Positions 18,216-26,458 of a stretch of 64,000 nt of DNA are shown here, one piece after another. Both the position numbers and the translations under genes were made by a program. A model generated the notes under the pieces. That model was given only the letters and a program-made list of their open reading frames with translations, did no database searches and was not told the origin of the DNA. Within the stretch, counting starts at the first letter, position 1, and each line of letters begins with the position of its first letter. The stretch comes from Variovorax sp. OV329 (GTDB taxonomy: Bacteria; Pseudomonadota; Gammaproteobacteria; Burkholderiales; Burkholderiaceae_C): positions 1 through 64,000 of the forward strand of contig NZ_FOUG01000002.1 in the NCBI RefSeq assembly GCF_900114785.1, written 5' to 3'.

Positions 18216-19127
18216 ATGAGCAACACCCTCCCCCGCATCGGCTTCATCGGCATCGGCATGATGGGCCACGGCATCTCGAAGAACCTGCTGGCCAAGGGCC
18301 ACGCACTGCGCTTCAAGGCCAACCGCAACCGGGCCAACCTGGACGACCTGCTGGCGGCCGGCGCCACCGAGGCCGGCAGCAACGGCGACGCGGCCGAAGG
18401 CGCCGACATCGTCTTCATCTGCGTGACCGGCTCGCCAGAAGTGGAACAGGTGGTCTACGGCGAAGGCGGCCTGCTGGCGGCCGCGCGGCCGGGCCTGCGG
18501 GTGGTGGACTGTTCCACCGCCGAGCCTTCGTCCAGCGCGCGCATCCGCGCCGACTTCGCCGCCCGCGGCGTGAAGTTCATCGACGCGCCGCTGGCCCGCA
18601 CGCCCAAGGAAGCCGAGGAAGGCCGGCTCAACACCATGGTGGGCGCGGACCCCGAGGACTTCGCCGCCATCGAGCCGGTGCTCAAGGCCTTCTGCGAGAA
18701 CATCTTCCACGTCGGCCCACCCGGGCACGGCCACGTGCTCAAGCTGGTGAACAACATGATGGCGATGAGCTTCGCCGCCTGCATCGCCGAGGCCTTCGCG
18801 GTCGGCGCCAAGTCGGGGCTGGACCTCAAGCGCTTGTACGACGTGGTGTCGGTGGGCGGGGTCAACTGCGGCATCTTCCAGATGATGACCGCCAAGACCC
18901 TGAGCGAGGGCGCGCTGGACGGCTTCAAGTTCGGCATCGGCAACGCCCGCAAGGACCTGCGCTACTACACCCACTTGGCCGAGTCGCTGCCGGTGGCTAG
19001 CTTCCTGGGCGAGGCCACGCACCAGTCGCTGGTGCAGGCGGCCAACCTGGGCTATGGCGACAAGCTGATCGCCTCCCTTTTCGAGGCGCAGGAAAAGATC
19101 AACGACGTGAAGATCGTTCCGCGCTGA
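18216..19127 (+). CDS. NAD(P)-dependent beta-hydroxyacid dehydrogenase family protein
   Basis: A 303-residue member of the 3-hydroxyisobutyrate dehydrogenase family. It has the Rossmann motif IGFIGIGMMGHGISKNL (residues 8-24) and catalytic Lys176 in HVLKLVNNMM. The usual substrate loop DAPVSGG is changed to DAPLARTPKEAEEG (residues 123-136), so the substrate is probably not one of the standard ones (tartronate semialdehyde, 3-hydroxyisobutyrate). If the IolC fusion yields malonate semialdehyde, this enzyme might reduce it to 3-hydroxypropionate, or it may oxidise an early intermediate; both are guesses. AAGGAA precedes the start, 24 bp after iolC. Confidence 0.85.
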   Translation: MSNTLPRIGFIGIGMMGHGISKNLLAKGHALRFKANRNRANLDDLLAAGATEAGSNGDAAEGADIVFICVTGSPEVEQVVYGEGGLLAAARPGLRVVDCSTAEPSSSARIRADFAARGVKFIDAPLARTPKEAEEGRLNTMVGADPEDFAAIEPVLKAFCENIFHVGPPGHGHVLKLVNNMMAMSFAACIAEAFAVGAKSGLDLKRLYDVVSVGGVNCGIFQMMTAKTLSEGALDGFKFGIGNARKDLRYYTHLAESLPVASFLGEATHQSLVQAANLGYGDKLIASLFEAQEKINDVKIVPR

Positions 19128-19178
19128 CCCGGCATCCCGACCCCGAGCAAAGCAACAACCAGAGCAGGAGACAAAGCC

Positions 19179-20507
19179 ATGAAAGACGATGACAGCAACG
19201 CATCCGCCCCTTCCTCGCGCCGCGCCCTGCTCAAGGGCACCGGCCTGGCCCTGGCCGGCGCCGGCCTGTACGGCGTGGCCCCCTTCATGGGGCCGTGGAA
19301 GCACAACCGCGTGTGGGCCCAGGCGGCCCAGAAGAAGCCGCTGGTGATCGGCCTGACCATGGACGCCTCGGGCCAGTACGCCGCCTCGGGCGGCGAGGAA
19401 CGGCTGGGCGCGATGATGGCGATCCGCGAATTCAACGCCAAGGGCGGCGTGCTGGGCCGGCAGATCGAGGCCATCCACATCGACACCGAGACCACGCCGG
19501 CCACCGGCTCGCGGGTGGCCGAACGCATGATCACCCGCAACGAGGCCGCCTTCCTGATCGGCGCCGTGCATTCGGGCGTGGCCAATGCCATCTCGCAGGT
19601 GGCGCAGAAGTACGGCACGGTGTTCCTCAACACCAACTCCAGCTCGCCCACCGAGGCCGGCAAGGACTGCCACCGCGTGAAGTTCGTGTGGGACGGCAAC
19701 GGCACCAACTTCTCCAACGCCATCGTGAAGAACGCGATCACGGCAAGCGGGCGCAACTGGGTGCTGCTGACCAACGACTACGTGTGGGGCCACACCACCT
19801 CCAAGGCGACCCGCGCGGCCGTCGAGGCCAACGGCGGCAAGATCATCGACGAGCTGCTGGTGCCGCAGAACACGCGCGACTTCTCCTCCTACCTGCTCAA
19901 GCTCCAGCAGATCAAGCCCGAGGTGGTGGCCACCGCGGTGGGCGGCGACGACATCAAGGCGCTGCGCCAGCAGGTGGTGCAGCTCAAGCTCAACCAGAGC
20001 ATGGCCTGGATCAACAACCAGCAGGACTGGCCCGACGTGTACGGCCTGGGCCCGGAGGCGATCTTCGGCGTGTTCGGCACCACCTGGTACTACCGCCTCG
20101 ACCTGCCGGGCGTGAAGGAGTTCGTCGCCAGCTACCAGAAGCAGTTCCCGGGCATGGCGATCCGCGTGCCGGGCAACGTCTTCCACAACAGCTACATGGC
20201 CACGCGCGAGCTGCTGCGCTGCGTGGAAGAAGCGGGCACGGCGCAGAACATCGCAGTCATCAAGAAGCTGGAAGGCCGGCGCATGACGGCGGCCGACCGC
20301 CTGCAGCACTTCGACGCCTGGATGGACCCGGCCACCCACCAGTGCCAGCAGACCATCTACATGGCACGCTACAACGATGCGCCGGCCGAGAAGGACGACA
20401 TCTTCAAGATCCTGACGCAGGCCGACCCGAAGGACGTGGTGGACAAGGACGCGGCCGCCGCCTGCAAGCTGGAAAGCTACGAGTCCACGCCCAGCTACGA
20501 CGTCTGA
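19179..20507 (+). CDS. LivK-type periplasmic substrate-binding protein with Tat signal
   Basis: A 442-residue periplasmic binding protein of the HAAT family. The N terminus carries a twin-arginine-like motif (SSRRALLKG) and a hydrophobic stretch (LALAGAGLYGVAPFM), so Tat export of a folded protein is likely. The mature part starts KKPLVIGLTMDASGQYAASG and continues with the type I binding-protein fold (AMMAIREFNAKGGVLGRQIEAIHIDTE and FLIGAVHSGVANAISQVA, among others). AGGAG lies upstream. It is followed 18 bp later by the LivH-like permease. It supplies the specificity of the split importer; the ligand cannot be read from the sequence. Confidence 0.88.
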   Translation: MKDDDSNASAPSSRRALLKGTGLALAGAGLYGVAPFMGPWKHNRVWAQAAQKKPLVIGLTMDASGQYAASGGEERLGAMMAIREFNAKGGVLGRQIEAIHIDTETTPATGSRVAERMITRNEAAFLIGAVHSGVANAISQVAQKYGTVFLNTNSSSPTEAGKDCHRVKFVWDGNGTNFSNAIVKNAITASGRNWVLLTNDYVWGHTTSKATRAAVEANGGKIIDELLVPQNTRDFSSYLLKLQQIKPEVVATAVGGDDIKALRQQVVQLKLNQSMAWINNQQDWPDVYGLGPEAIFGVFGTTWYYRLDLPGVKEFVASYQKQFPGMAIRVPGNVFHNSYMATRELLRCVEEAGTAQNIAVIKKLEGRRMTAADRLQHFDAWMDPATHQCQQTIYMARYNDAPAEKDDIFKILTQADPKDVVDKDAAAACKLESYESTPSYDV

Positions 20508-20525
20508 ACCCGGAAGGCCGCGCAC

Positions 20526-21455
20526 ATGGACTTCATCTCCCAGCTGCTGCCGCACCTGGTCAACGGCATCTCGCTGGGGCTGCTGTTCGCCCTCATCGCG
20601 CTGGGCTTCATGCTGATCGTCGGGGTGATGGAGACCATCAACCTGGCGCACGGCTCGCTCTTCGCGCTGGGCATGTACGTGGCCCTGTTCATCGTGACGC
20701 CGCAGCTGGGGCTGTTCCCGACGCTGCAGGCGGCCTACATGGCGCTGCCGCTGTCGCTGCGCTACCTGTTCGCGCTGGTGCTCGCGCCGGTGTTCGTGGG
20801 GCTCTTCGGCATGCTGCTGGAGCTGTGCATGCGGCGCACCTACGGGCGCGATCCGTTGTACGGCCTGCTGCTCACCTTTGGCGCGGCGCTGGTCATCGAG
20901 GAAGGCATCCGGCTGGCGTGGGGCTCGTCGGAGAAGCAGTTGCCGCTGCCCGAGGCGATCTCGGGCGCGCTGATGCTGGGCGACCTGCTCTATTCGCGCT
21001 ACCGCTTCTTCGCCAGCGCCTTCGCGGTGCTGATGATCGTGCTGCTGTGGCTGTTCCTGCAGAAGACGCCCTACGGCGCCATCATCAAGGCCGGCGCCCA
21101 CGACAGCGAGATGGTGCGGGCCCTGGGCATCAACCTCAAGCGGCTGCGCCTCTTCGTGTTCGCACTGGGCGTGGCACTGGCCGCCATCGCCGGCGTGGTG
21201 ATGGCGCCCATCTGGGGCGTGCGGCCGCACGTGGGCGTCGACGCGGTCGTTCCGGCCTTCCTCATCATCGTGCTGGGGGGCGTGGGCTCGCTCTGGGGCG
21301 CGGTGCTGGCCGGCCTGATGGTGGGCATGGCCGTGGGCCTGACCGGGGCCTATGCTTCGCAGTGGTCGCTGATGTCCATGTACCTGCTGTTCATCGCGGT
21401 CGTCACCTTCCGCTCGCGCGGACTGTTCGGAAAGAAAAGCGTGCTGGATGTCTGA
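20526..21455 (+). CDS. LivH-like ABC transporter permease
   Basis: A 309-residue inner-membrane permease of the HAAT type. Family motifs: NGISLGLLFALIALGFMLIVGVMETINLAHGSLFALGMYV at the N terminus, the cytoplasmic EAA-like loop GAIIKAGAHDSEMVRALGIN and the ending segment FLIIVLGGVGSLWGAVLAGL. It should pair with the LivM-like permease encoded at 14228-15277 on the other strand. The gene overlaps the next one (SDR) by eight bases, tying transport to catabolism in one transcript. Confidence 0.89.
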   Translation: MDFISQLLPHLVNGISLGLLFALIALGFMLIVGVMETINLAHGSLFALGMYVALFIVTPQLGLFPTLQAAYMALPLSLRYLFALVLAPVFVGLFGMLLELCMRRTYGRDPLYGLLLTFGAALVIEEGIRLAWGSSEKQLPLPEAISGALMLGDLLYSRYRFFASAFAVLMIVLLWLFLQKTPYGAIIKAGAHDSEMVRALGINLKRLRLFVFALGVALAAIAGVVMAPIWGVRPHVGVDAVVPAFLIIVLGGVGSLWGAVLAGLMVGMAVGLTGAYASQWSLMSMYLLFIAVVTFRSRGLFGKKSVLDV

Positions 21456-22221
21456 GACTTCTGCTTCCCGAAATCCGAACGCACCGCTGGCCGGCCGCGT
21501 CGCCCTGGTCACCGGCGCCGCCGGCACCATGGGCCTGGCCGCGACCCGCGCGCTGCTGGAAGACGGCTGCCGGGTCGCGCTGGTGGACGTGCAGCGCGAT
21601 CGCCTCGCGGCCCTGGCGGATTCGCTGGGCGAGCATGCCGCCGCCTTCACCTTCGACATCGCCGATCCGCAGGCGGTGCGGGAAGGCCACGCGCAGGTCG
21701 TGCGGGCGTTCGGGCCGATCGACATCCTGGTCAACAACGCCGGCATCCTGTCCAACAACAAGTGCGAGGCCACCGACGCGGCGGAGTGGCGTCGCGTGCT
21801 GTCGGTCAACTTGGACGGCGCCTTCCACCTGGCGCAGCAGGTGCTGCCCGGCATGAAGGCGAGGCGCGCCGGGCGGATCATCAACACCTGCTCGCTGGCG
21901 GCCAAGACCGGCGGGCTGACGGCCGGCACGGCCTACTCGGTGTCCAAGGGCGCGCTCACCTCGCTGACCTTCTCCCTGGCGCGCGAGCTGGCACCCTTCG
22001 GCGTCACGGCCAACGGCATCTCGCCGGCCTACGTGAAGACGCCCATGATCACCGAGCAGCTGAGCGAGGCGCAGCGCCAGGCCCTGCTGAAGGACATTCC
22101 GGTCGGACGCTTCTGCGAGCCGGAGGAGTTCGCCCACGTGGTGCGCTTCCTGGCCTCGCCGCTGGCCGGCTTCATCACCGGCGAGATCATCGACCTCAAC
22201 GGCGGCCTGCTGATGGATTGA
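21448..22221 (+). CDS. Short-chain dehydrogenase/reductase (first of two)
   Basis: A 257-residue classical SDR. Cofactor motif TGAAGTMGLAATRALL, structural NNAG (DILVNNAGILSNNK), catalytic Ser in INTCSLAAKTG and the YSVSK active-site motif, ending with the usual GEIIDLNGGLLMD. Asp after the second beta strand (VALVDVQRDRL) suggests NAD preference. SDRs of this kind oxidise hydroxyls of sugars, sugar acids or cyclitols. Its start overlaps the LivH-like gene by eight bases. Likely one of the oxidation steps that prepare the substrate for the IolC-type kinase. Confidence 0.87.
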   Translation: MSETSASRNPNAPLAGRVALVTGAAGTMGLAATRALLEDGCRVALVDVQRDRLAALADSLGEHAAAFTFDIADPQAVREGHAQVVRAFGPIDILVNNAGILSNNKCEATDAAEWRRVLSVNLDGAFHLAQQVLPGMKARRAGRIINTCSLAAKTGGLTAGTAYSVSKGALTSLTFSLARELAPFGVTANGISPAYVKTPMITEQLSEAQRQALLKDIPVGRFCEPEEFAHVVRFLASPLAGFITGEIIDLNGGLLMD

Positions 22222-22235
22222 ATGGATCGAATGCC

Positions 22236-23069
22236 TTGAACCAAGACCATGATGACTCCGCGATCACGCCGCGCATCGACTTCGGCCAGGCCCTGTCAGG
22301 CCTGTTCAGCCTGCAGGGCAAGGTGGCCTACGTGCCGGGCGGCTACGGCGGCATCGGCGAGGCGATCGCCTGGGCGTTGGCGCTGGCCGGCGCCAGGGTG
22401 GCGGTGTCCGGGCGCGACGCGGCGAAGGCACATGCCTTGGCCGAGCGGCTGCGGGACGCTGGCCATGAGGCTCTGGGCCTGGCGATGGACGCGCATTCGG
22501 TGGACGGCATCCGCGCCTCGGTGGAAACCGCGGCCGGGCATTTCGGCGGCCAGCTCGACCTGCTGCTCAACTGCACCGGCATCCAGCGCGAGGAGTCGCT
22601 GCTGGAGGTGACCGAGGAAGCCTTCGACGAAGTCCTGCAGGTCAACCTCAAGGCCGCCATGTTCCTGGCGCAGGCCGCGGCGCGGCAGCAGATCGCCGGA
22701 GGGCGCGGCGGCGCGCAGGTTCACCTGCTGTCGGTGCGCGCTCAGTTGGGCCTGCGGGGGCGCGGCTACTCGGCCTACGCCAGCAGCAAGGGGGCGCTGG
22801 CCATGCTGATCCGCCAGCACGCGAGTGAACTGGCGCTGCACGGCATCCGGGTGAACGGCATCGCGCCGACCGTGGTGCGCACGGAGATGGCGCGGCATTG
22901 GCTGGCCGACCCCGTGACCGCGAAGCAGGTGACCGAGCGCATCCCGCTGGGCCGCGTCGCCGATCCGCAGGACGTGGCCGGCGCCGCCGTGTTCTTCTGC
23001 GCACCGGCGGCCGCCTTCGTCACGGGGCAGGTGCTCTACATCGATGGTGGGCTGACGGCGAGCCAATAG
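22236..23069 (+). CDS. Short-chain dehydrogenase/reductase (second of two), TTG start
   Basis: About 277 residues. The glycine motif is a variant, YVPGGYGGIGEAIAWALA, with Pro-Gly in place of Thr-Gly. The active site is complete: Asn in LLLNCTGIQ, Ser in VHLLSVRAQLG and YASSK. It resembles gluconate 5-dehydrogenase/KduD-like SDRs (ALSGLFSLQGKVAYVPGG layout). No ATG or GTG precedes the domain in frame; TTG at 22236 or at 22218 must serve, and neither has a strong Shine-Dalgarno, so coupling to the upstream SDR (14-bp gap or overlap) is likely. It ends the catabolic operon. Confidence 0.82.
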   Translation: MNQDHDDSAITPRIDFGQALSGLFSLQGKVAYVPGGYGGIGEAIAWALALAGARVAVSGRDAAKAHALAERLRDAGHEALGLAMDAHSVDGIRASVETAAGHFGGQLDLLLNCTGIQREESLLEVTEEAFDEVLQVNLKAAMFLAQAAARQQIAGGRGGAQVHLLSVRAQLGLRGRGYSAYASSKGALAMLIRQHASELALHGIRVNGIAPTVVRTEMARHWLADPVTAKQVTERIPLGRVADPQDVAGAAVFFCAPAAAFVTGQVLYIDGGLTASQ

Positions 23070-23230
23070 CGCATCAATCTGGTGCCTGAAGCCATCAGAC
23101 TCGCCCAACGCTCGGGCGAAATCGGCCGTCGCACGCACCTTTTCGGGAATCACCTAAGGATTCGCACCAATGGCGTGCGGGCACCCTTATTGCTTGAATT
23201 CGTGACCAATTTTTAATGAAGTCACGAACA

Positions 23231-24265
23231 ATGAACAAGCGCCAGCTGCTGCAGTCCTTCCTCGCGGCCTCCGCCCTGTCCTTCGGCCTGGGCGGCGTCG
23301 CCCACGCCCAATCGACGACGCCGATCAAGTTCCAGCTGGACTGGCGCTTCGAAGGCCCGGCGGCGCTGTTCCTGCACCCCGCTGCCAAGGGCTACTTCAA
23401 GGCCGCCGGCCTGGACGTGGCCATCGACGCCGGCAACGGTTCGGGCGGCACGGTGACGCGGGTGGCCTCGGGCGCCTACGACATGGGCTTCGCCGACCTG
23501 GCCGCGCTGATGGAGTTCCACGCCAACAACCCTGACGCGCCCAACAAGCCGGTGGCCGTGATGATGGTCTACAACAACACGCCGGCCTCGGTCATGGCGC
23601 TCAAGAAGAGCGGCATCACCAAGCCGTCCGACCTCGCCGGCAAGAAGCTGGGCGCCCCGGTGTTCGACGCCGGCCGCCGCGCCTTCCCCATCTTCGCCAA
23701 GGCCAACAACATCGGCAACGTGAACTGGACCGCGATGGACCCCACGCTGCGCGAGACCATGCTGATGCGCGGCGACATCGACGCCATCACCGGCTTCACC
23801 TTCACCTCGCTGCTGAACCTGGAGGCGCGCGGCGCCAAGGCCGGCGACATCGTGGTGCTGCCCTACCCCGACTACGGCGTGAAGCTGTACGGCAACGTCA
23901 TCATCGCCTCGCCCAAGCTCATCAAGGAAAAGCCGGAAGTGGTCAAGGCCTTCCTGTCGGCCTTCTCCAAGGGCGCCAAGGAAGTCATCGCCAACCCGGC
24001 GCAGGGCATCGAGTCGGTGAAGGCCCGCGACGGCATCATCGACACCGCGCTGGAGACGCGCCGCCTCAAGCTGGCCATCGACACCGTCATCAACAGCCCC
24101 GACGCTCGCGCCGAAGGCTTCGGCGTGGTGAACCCCGGCCGCCTGTCGCTGATGGCCTCGCAGGTGTCGGACGCGTTCAACACCAAGTCGCGCGTGAACC
24201 CCGATGCGGTGTGGACCTCGGCCATGCTGCCGCCCACGGCCGAACTGAACATCCTGAAGAAGTAA
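23231..24265 (+). CDS. NMT1/SsuA-type ABC substrate-binding protein
   Basis: A 344-residue periplasmic binding protein with a Sec signal peptide cleaved near GGVAHA-Q. The mature start IKFQLDWRFEGPAALFLHPA, the motifs KGYFKAAGLDVAIDAGNGSGG and ASGAYDMGFADLAALME, and the overall length fit the NMT1/THI5-like and nitrate/sulfonate/taurine-binding group. An in-frame ATG at 23216 is possible; a TTGCTT/TTTAAT-like promoter (23190-23217) would place the transcript start after it, so I prefer 23231. The stop overlaps the next gene start (TAATG). Ligand unknown; pyrimidine precursors, sulfonates or aromatic acids are all imported by such systems. Confidence 0.85.
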   Translation: MNKRQLLQSFLAASALSFGLGGVAHAQSTTPIKFQLDWRFEGPAALFLHPAAKGYFKAAGLDVAIDAGNGSGGTVTRVASGAYDMGFADLAALMEFHANNPDAPNKPVAVMMVYNNTPASVMALKKSGITKPSDLAGKKLGAPVFDAGRRAFPIFAKANNIGNVNWTAMDPTLRETMLMRGDIDAITGFTFTSLLNLEARGAKAGDIVVLPYPDYGVKLYGNVIIASPKLIKEKPEVVKAFLSAFSKGAKEVIANPAQGIESVKARDGIIDTALETRRLKLAIDTVINSPDARAEGFGVVNPGRLSLMASQVSDAFNTKSRVNPDAVWTSAMLPPTAELNILKK

Positions 24266-25119
24266 TGGGCGCGGCCGTCGCGGACAACACCGCCGCCCCC
24301 TTCGTCGATTTCCAGGACGTCTGGCTCGCCTACAACGAGGAGCTGCGGCGGGCCAACCACTTCGCGGTGGAGGCCATCGACCTGAAGGTTCGGCAGGGCG
24401 AGTTCATCGCCATCGTCGGGCCTTCGGGCTGCGGCAAGTCCACCTTCATGAAGCTCACCACGGGGCTGAAGATGCCCTCGATGGGCAGGATCATGATCGA
24501 CGGCCAGCCGGTGACCGGCCCGCTGAAGATCTCGGGCATGGCCTTCCAGGCGCCTTCGCTGCTGCCCTGGCGCACCACGGTCGACAACGTGCTCCTGCCG
24601 CTGGAGATCGTGGAGCCCTACCGCTCCAGCTTCAAGCGAAAGCGCAAGGAATACGAGGAACGCGCCCGGCGCCTCCTGCAGAAGGTCGGCCTGGGCGGCT
24701 ACGAGGACAAGTTCCCCTGGCAGCTCTCGGGCGGCATGCAGCAGCGCGCGAGCATCTGCCGCGCGCTCATCCACGAGCCCAAGATGCTGCTGCTGGACGA
24801 ACCCTTCGGCGCGCTCGACGCCTTCACCCGCGAGGAGCTGTGGTGCATCCTGCGCGACCTGTGGACCGAGCAGCGCTTCAACGTGATCCTGGTGACGCAT
24901 GACCTGCGCGAGTCGGTCTTCCTGGCCGACACGGTGTACGTGATGAGCAAGAGCCCGGGCCGCTTCGTGGTGCGCCGCGACATCGAGCTGCCGCGCCCGC
25001 GCGAGCTGGAGCTGACCTACACCAAGGAGTTCTCCGACATCGTGCACGAGCTGCGCGGCCACATCGGCGCCATCCGCAGCGGCGGCGCCACTTCCACTGC
25101 ACCGGTGATCCCGCAATGA
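24265..25119 (+). CDS. ABC transporter ATPase, SsuB/TauB type
   Basis: A 284-residue ATPase with Walker A (IVGPSGCGKSTFMKLTTG), Q-loop (AFQAPSLLPWRTTVDNV), signature (QLSGGMQQRASICRAL), Walker B (MLLLDEPFGALDAFTRE) and switch His (LVTHDLRES). The LLPWRTTVDNVLLPLE segment is typical of the nitrate/sulfonate/taurine importer ATPases. The start codon overlaps the stop of the binding-protein gene and the end overlaps the permease gene by four bases, so the three genes are one coupled operon. Confidence 0.9.
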   Translation: MGAAVADNTAAPFVDFQDVWLAYNEELRRANHFAVEAIDLKVRQGEFIAIVGPSGCGKSTFMKLTTGLKMPSMGRIMIDGQPVTGPLKISGMAFQAPSLLPWRTTVDNVLLPLEIVEPYRSSFKRKRKEYEERARRLLQKVGLGGYEDKFPWQLSGGMQQRASICRALIHEPKMLLLDEPFGALDAFTREELWCILRDLWTEQRFNVILVTHDLRESVFLADTVYVMSKSPGRFVVRRDIELPRPRELELTYTKEFSDIVHELRGHIGAIRSGGATSTAPVIPQ

Positions 25120-25889
25120 AGTACGACAAGAAGCAGATCGAACGCTGGTCGCCCTGGCTGCTGCTGGTGGCGGTGATCGTGCTGTGGCAGATCGTGTGCT
25201 CGGCCTTCGAGGTGTCGGAGTTCATCTTCCCCAGCCCCTGGCGCATCTGGACCCAGTTCTGGGAGTTCAAGACCGTCATCGCCGGCCATGCCTGGCGCAC
25301 TTTCTGGGTGACGATGGCCGGCTTCGGCCTGGCCATCGTGGTGGGGGTGCTGCTGGGCTTCGTGATCGGCAGCTCGCGCCTCGCGTACGCGGCCATCTAT
25401 CCGCTGATGACGGCCTTCAACGCGCTGCCCAAGGCGGCCTTCGTGCCGATCCTGGTGGTGTGGTTCGGCATCGGTGCGGGGCCGGCCATCCTCACGGCCT
25501 TCCTCATCAGCTTCTTCCCGATCATGGTGAACATCGCCACCGGCCTGGCCACGCTGGAGCCGGAGCTGGAAGACGTGCTGCGGGTGCTGGGCGCCAAGCG
25601 CATGGACGTGCTGATGAAGATCGGCCTGCCACGCTCCATGCCCTACTTCTACGGCTCGCTCAAGGTGGCGATCACCCTGGCCTTCGTCGGCACCACGGTG
25701 TCGGAGATGACGGCCGCCAACGAAGGCATCGGCTACCTGCTGATCTCCGCCGGCTCGGCCATGCAGATGGGCCTGGCCTTCGCCGGGCTGATGGTGGTGG
25801 GCGCGATGGCGATGCTGATGTACGAACTTTTCTCGGCAATCGAGAAGCACACCACGGCCTGGGCCCACCGCGGCTCGCAGGGCGCTTGA
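25116..25889 (+). CDS. ABC transporter permease, SsuC/TauC type
   Basis: A 257-residue inner-membrane permease with about six helices and the binding-protein-dependent transport signature (the EAA-loop region AKRMDVLMKIGLPRSMPYF). Conserved family text includes FIFPSPWRIWTQFWEF, FNALPKAAFVPILVVWFGIG and TVSEMTAANEGIGYLL. It closes the three-gene importer operon with an ATGA overlap. Fifty-six bases further on begins an unrelated NlpC/P60 lipoprotein. Confidence 0.9.
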   Translation: MKYDKKQIERWSPWLLLVAVIVLWQIVCSAFEVSEFIFPSPWRIWTQFWEFKTVIAGHAWRTFWVTMAGFGLAIVVGVLLGFVIGSSRLAYAAIYPLMTAFNALPKAAFVPILVVWFGIGAGPAILTAFLISFFPIMVNIATGLATLEPELEDVLRVLGAKRMDVLMKIGLPRSMPYFYGSLKVAITLAFVGTTVSEMTAANEGIGYLLISAGSAMQMGLAFAGLMVVGAMAMLMYELFSAIEKHTTAWAHRGSQGA

Positions 25890-25945
25890 GCGAAAGGCCG
25901 GGCTGCTATAAAGTTCATAGCATCCCGGCTTCTTCGCGACCCGCC

Positions 25946-26446
25946 TTGCACCTGACGCTTCGCACCTCCGCTGCTCCCCTCCTCCTTGGCACCGTGCTGC
26001 TGCTGGCCGCCTGCGGAAGCGCGCCGCCCCGGCCACCGGCCGGCACGGCGCCCAGCACGGGCCACGCCACGCTAAGCAACGAGCAGGCCGAGGACATCGC
26101 CATCCACGCCCTGGGCCTGGTGGGCACGCCCTACCGTTACGGCGGCAACACGCCCGACGGCGGCTTCGACTGCAGCGGGCTCATCGGCTACGTGTACCGC
26201 AGCCGCGCCGGCCTGGCGCCGCCGCGCACGGTGGCGCAGCTCTCGGGCTTCGGCGAGACGGTGGACCGCAGCCAGCTGCGCACCGGCGACCTGGTGCTCT
26301 TCGGCGGCGGCCGGCCATCGCATGCCGGCATCTACGTGGGCGAAGGCCGCTTCGTGCACGCGCCCTCCAGCGGCGGCACGGTGCGCATGGACACGCTGGC
26401 CGGCGCCTACTGGTCGCGCCAGCCGCTGTCGGTACGCCGGCCCTGA
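25946..26446 (+). CDS. NlpC/P60 family cell-wall endopeptidase lipoprotein
   Basis: A 166-residue predicted outer-membrane-anchored peptidoglycan peptidase. With a TTG start at 25946 the protein begins with an Arg-containing n-region, a hydrophobic core and lipobox LLAAC (Cys23). The C40 domain follows: GTPYRYGGNTPDGGFDCSGL with nucleophile Cys76, His126 in PSHAGIYVG and His138 in FVHAPSSGG. There is no in-frame ATG before the signal; a TTG at 25887 would add 20 residues. The length and layout match Spr/NlpC-like D,L-endopeptidases. It is convergent with the molybdenum oxidase gene, 12 bp away. Confidence 0.83.
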   Translation: MHLTLRTSAAPLLLGTVLLLAACGSAPPRPPAGTAPSTGHATLSNEQAEDIAIHALGLVGTPYRYGGNTPDGGFDCSGLIGYVYRSRAGLAPPRTVAQLSGFGETVDRSQLRTGDLVLFGGGRPSHAGIYVGEGRFVHAPSSGGTVRMDTLAGAYWSRQPLSVRRP

Positions 26447-26458
26447 CCGCCCCTTCGC

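Noticed and set aside
17823..21929. 1368-codon minus-strand open frame opposite the iolC-livH-SDR operon
   Set aside because: Composition is Gln/His/Arg-rich antisense shadow typical of high-GC genomes; the plus strand encodes recognisable enzymes throughout.
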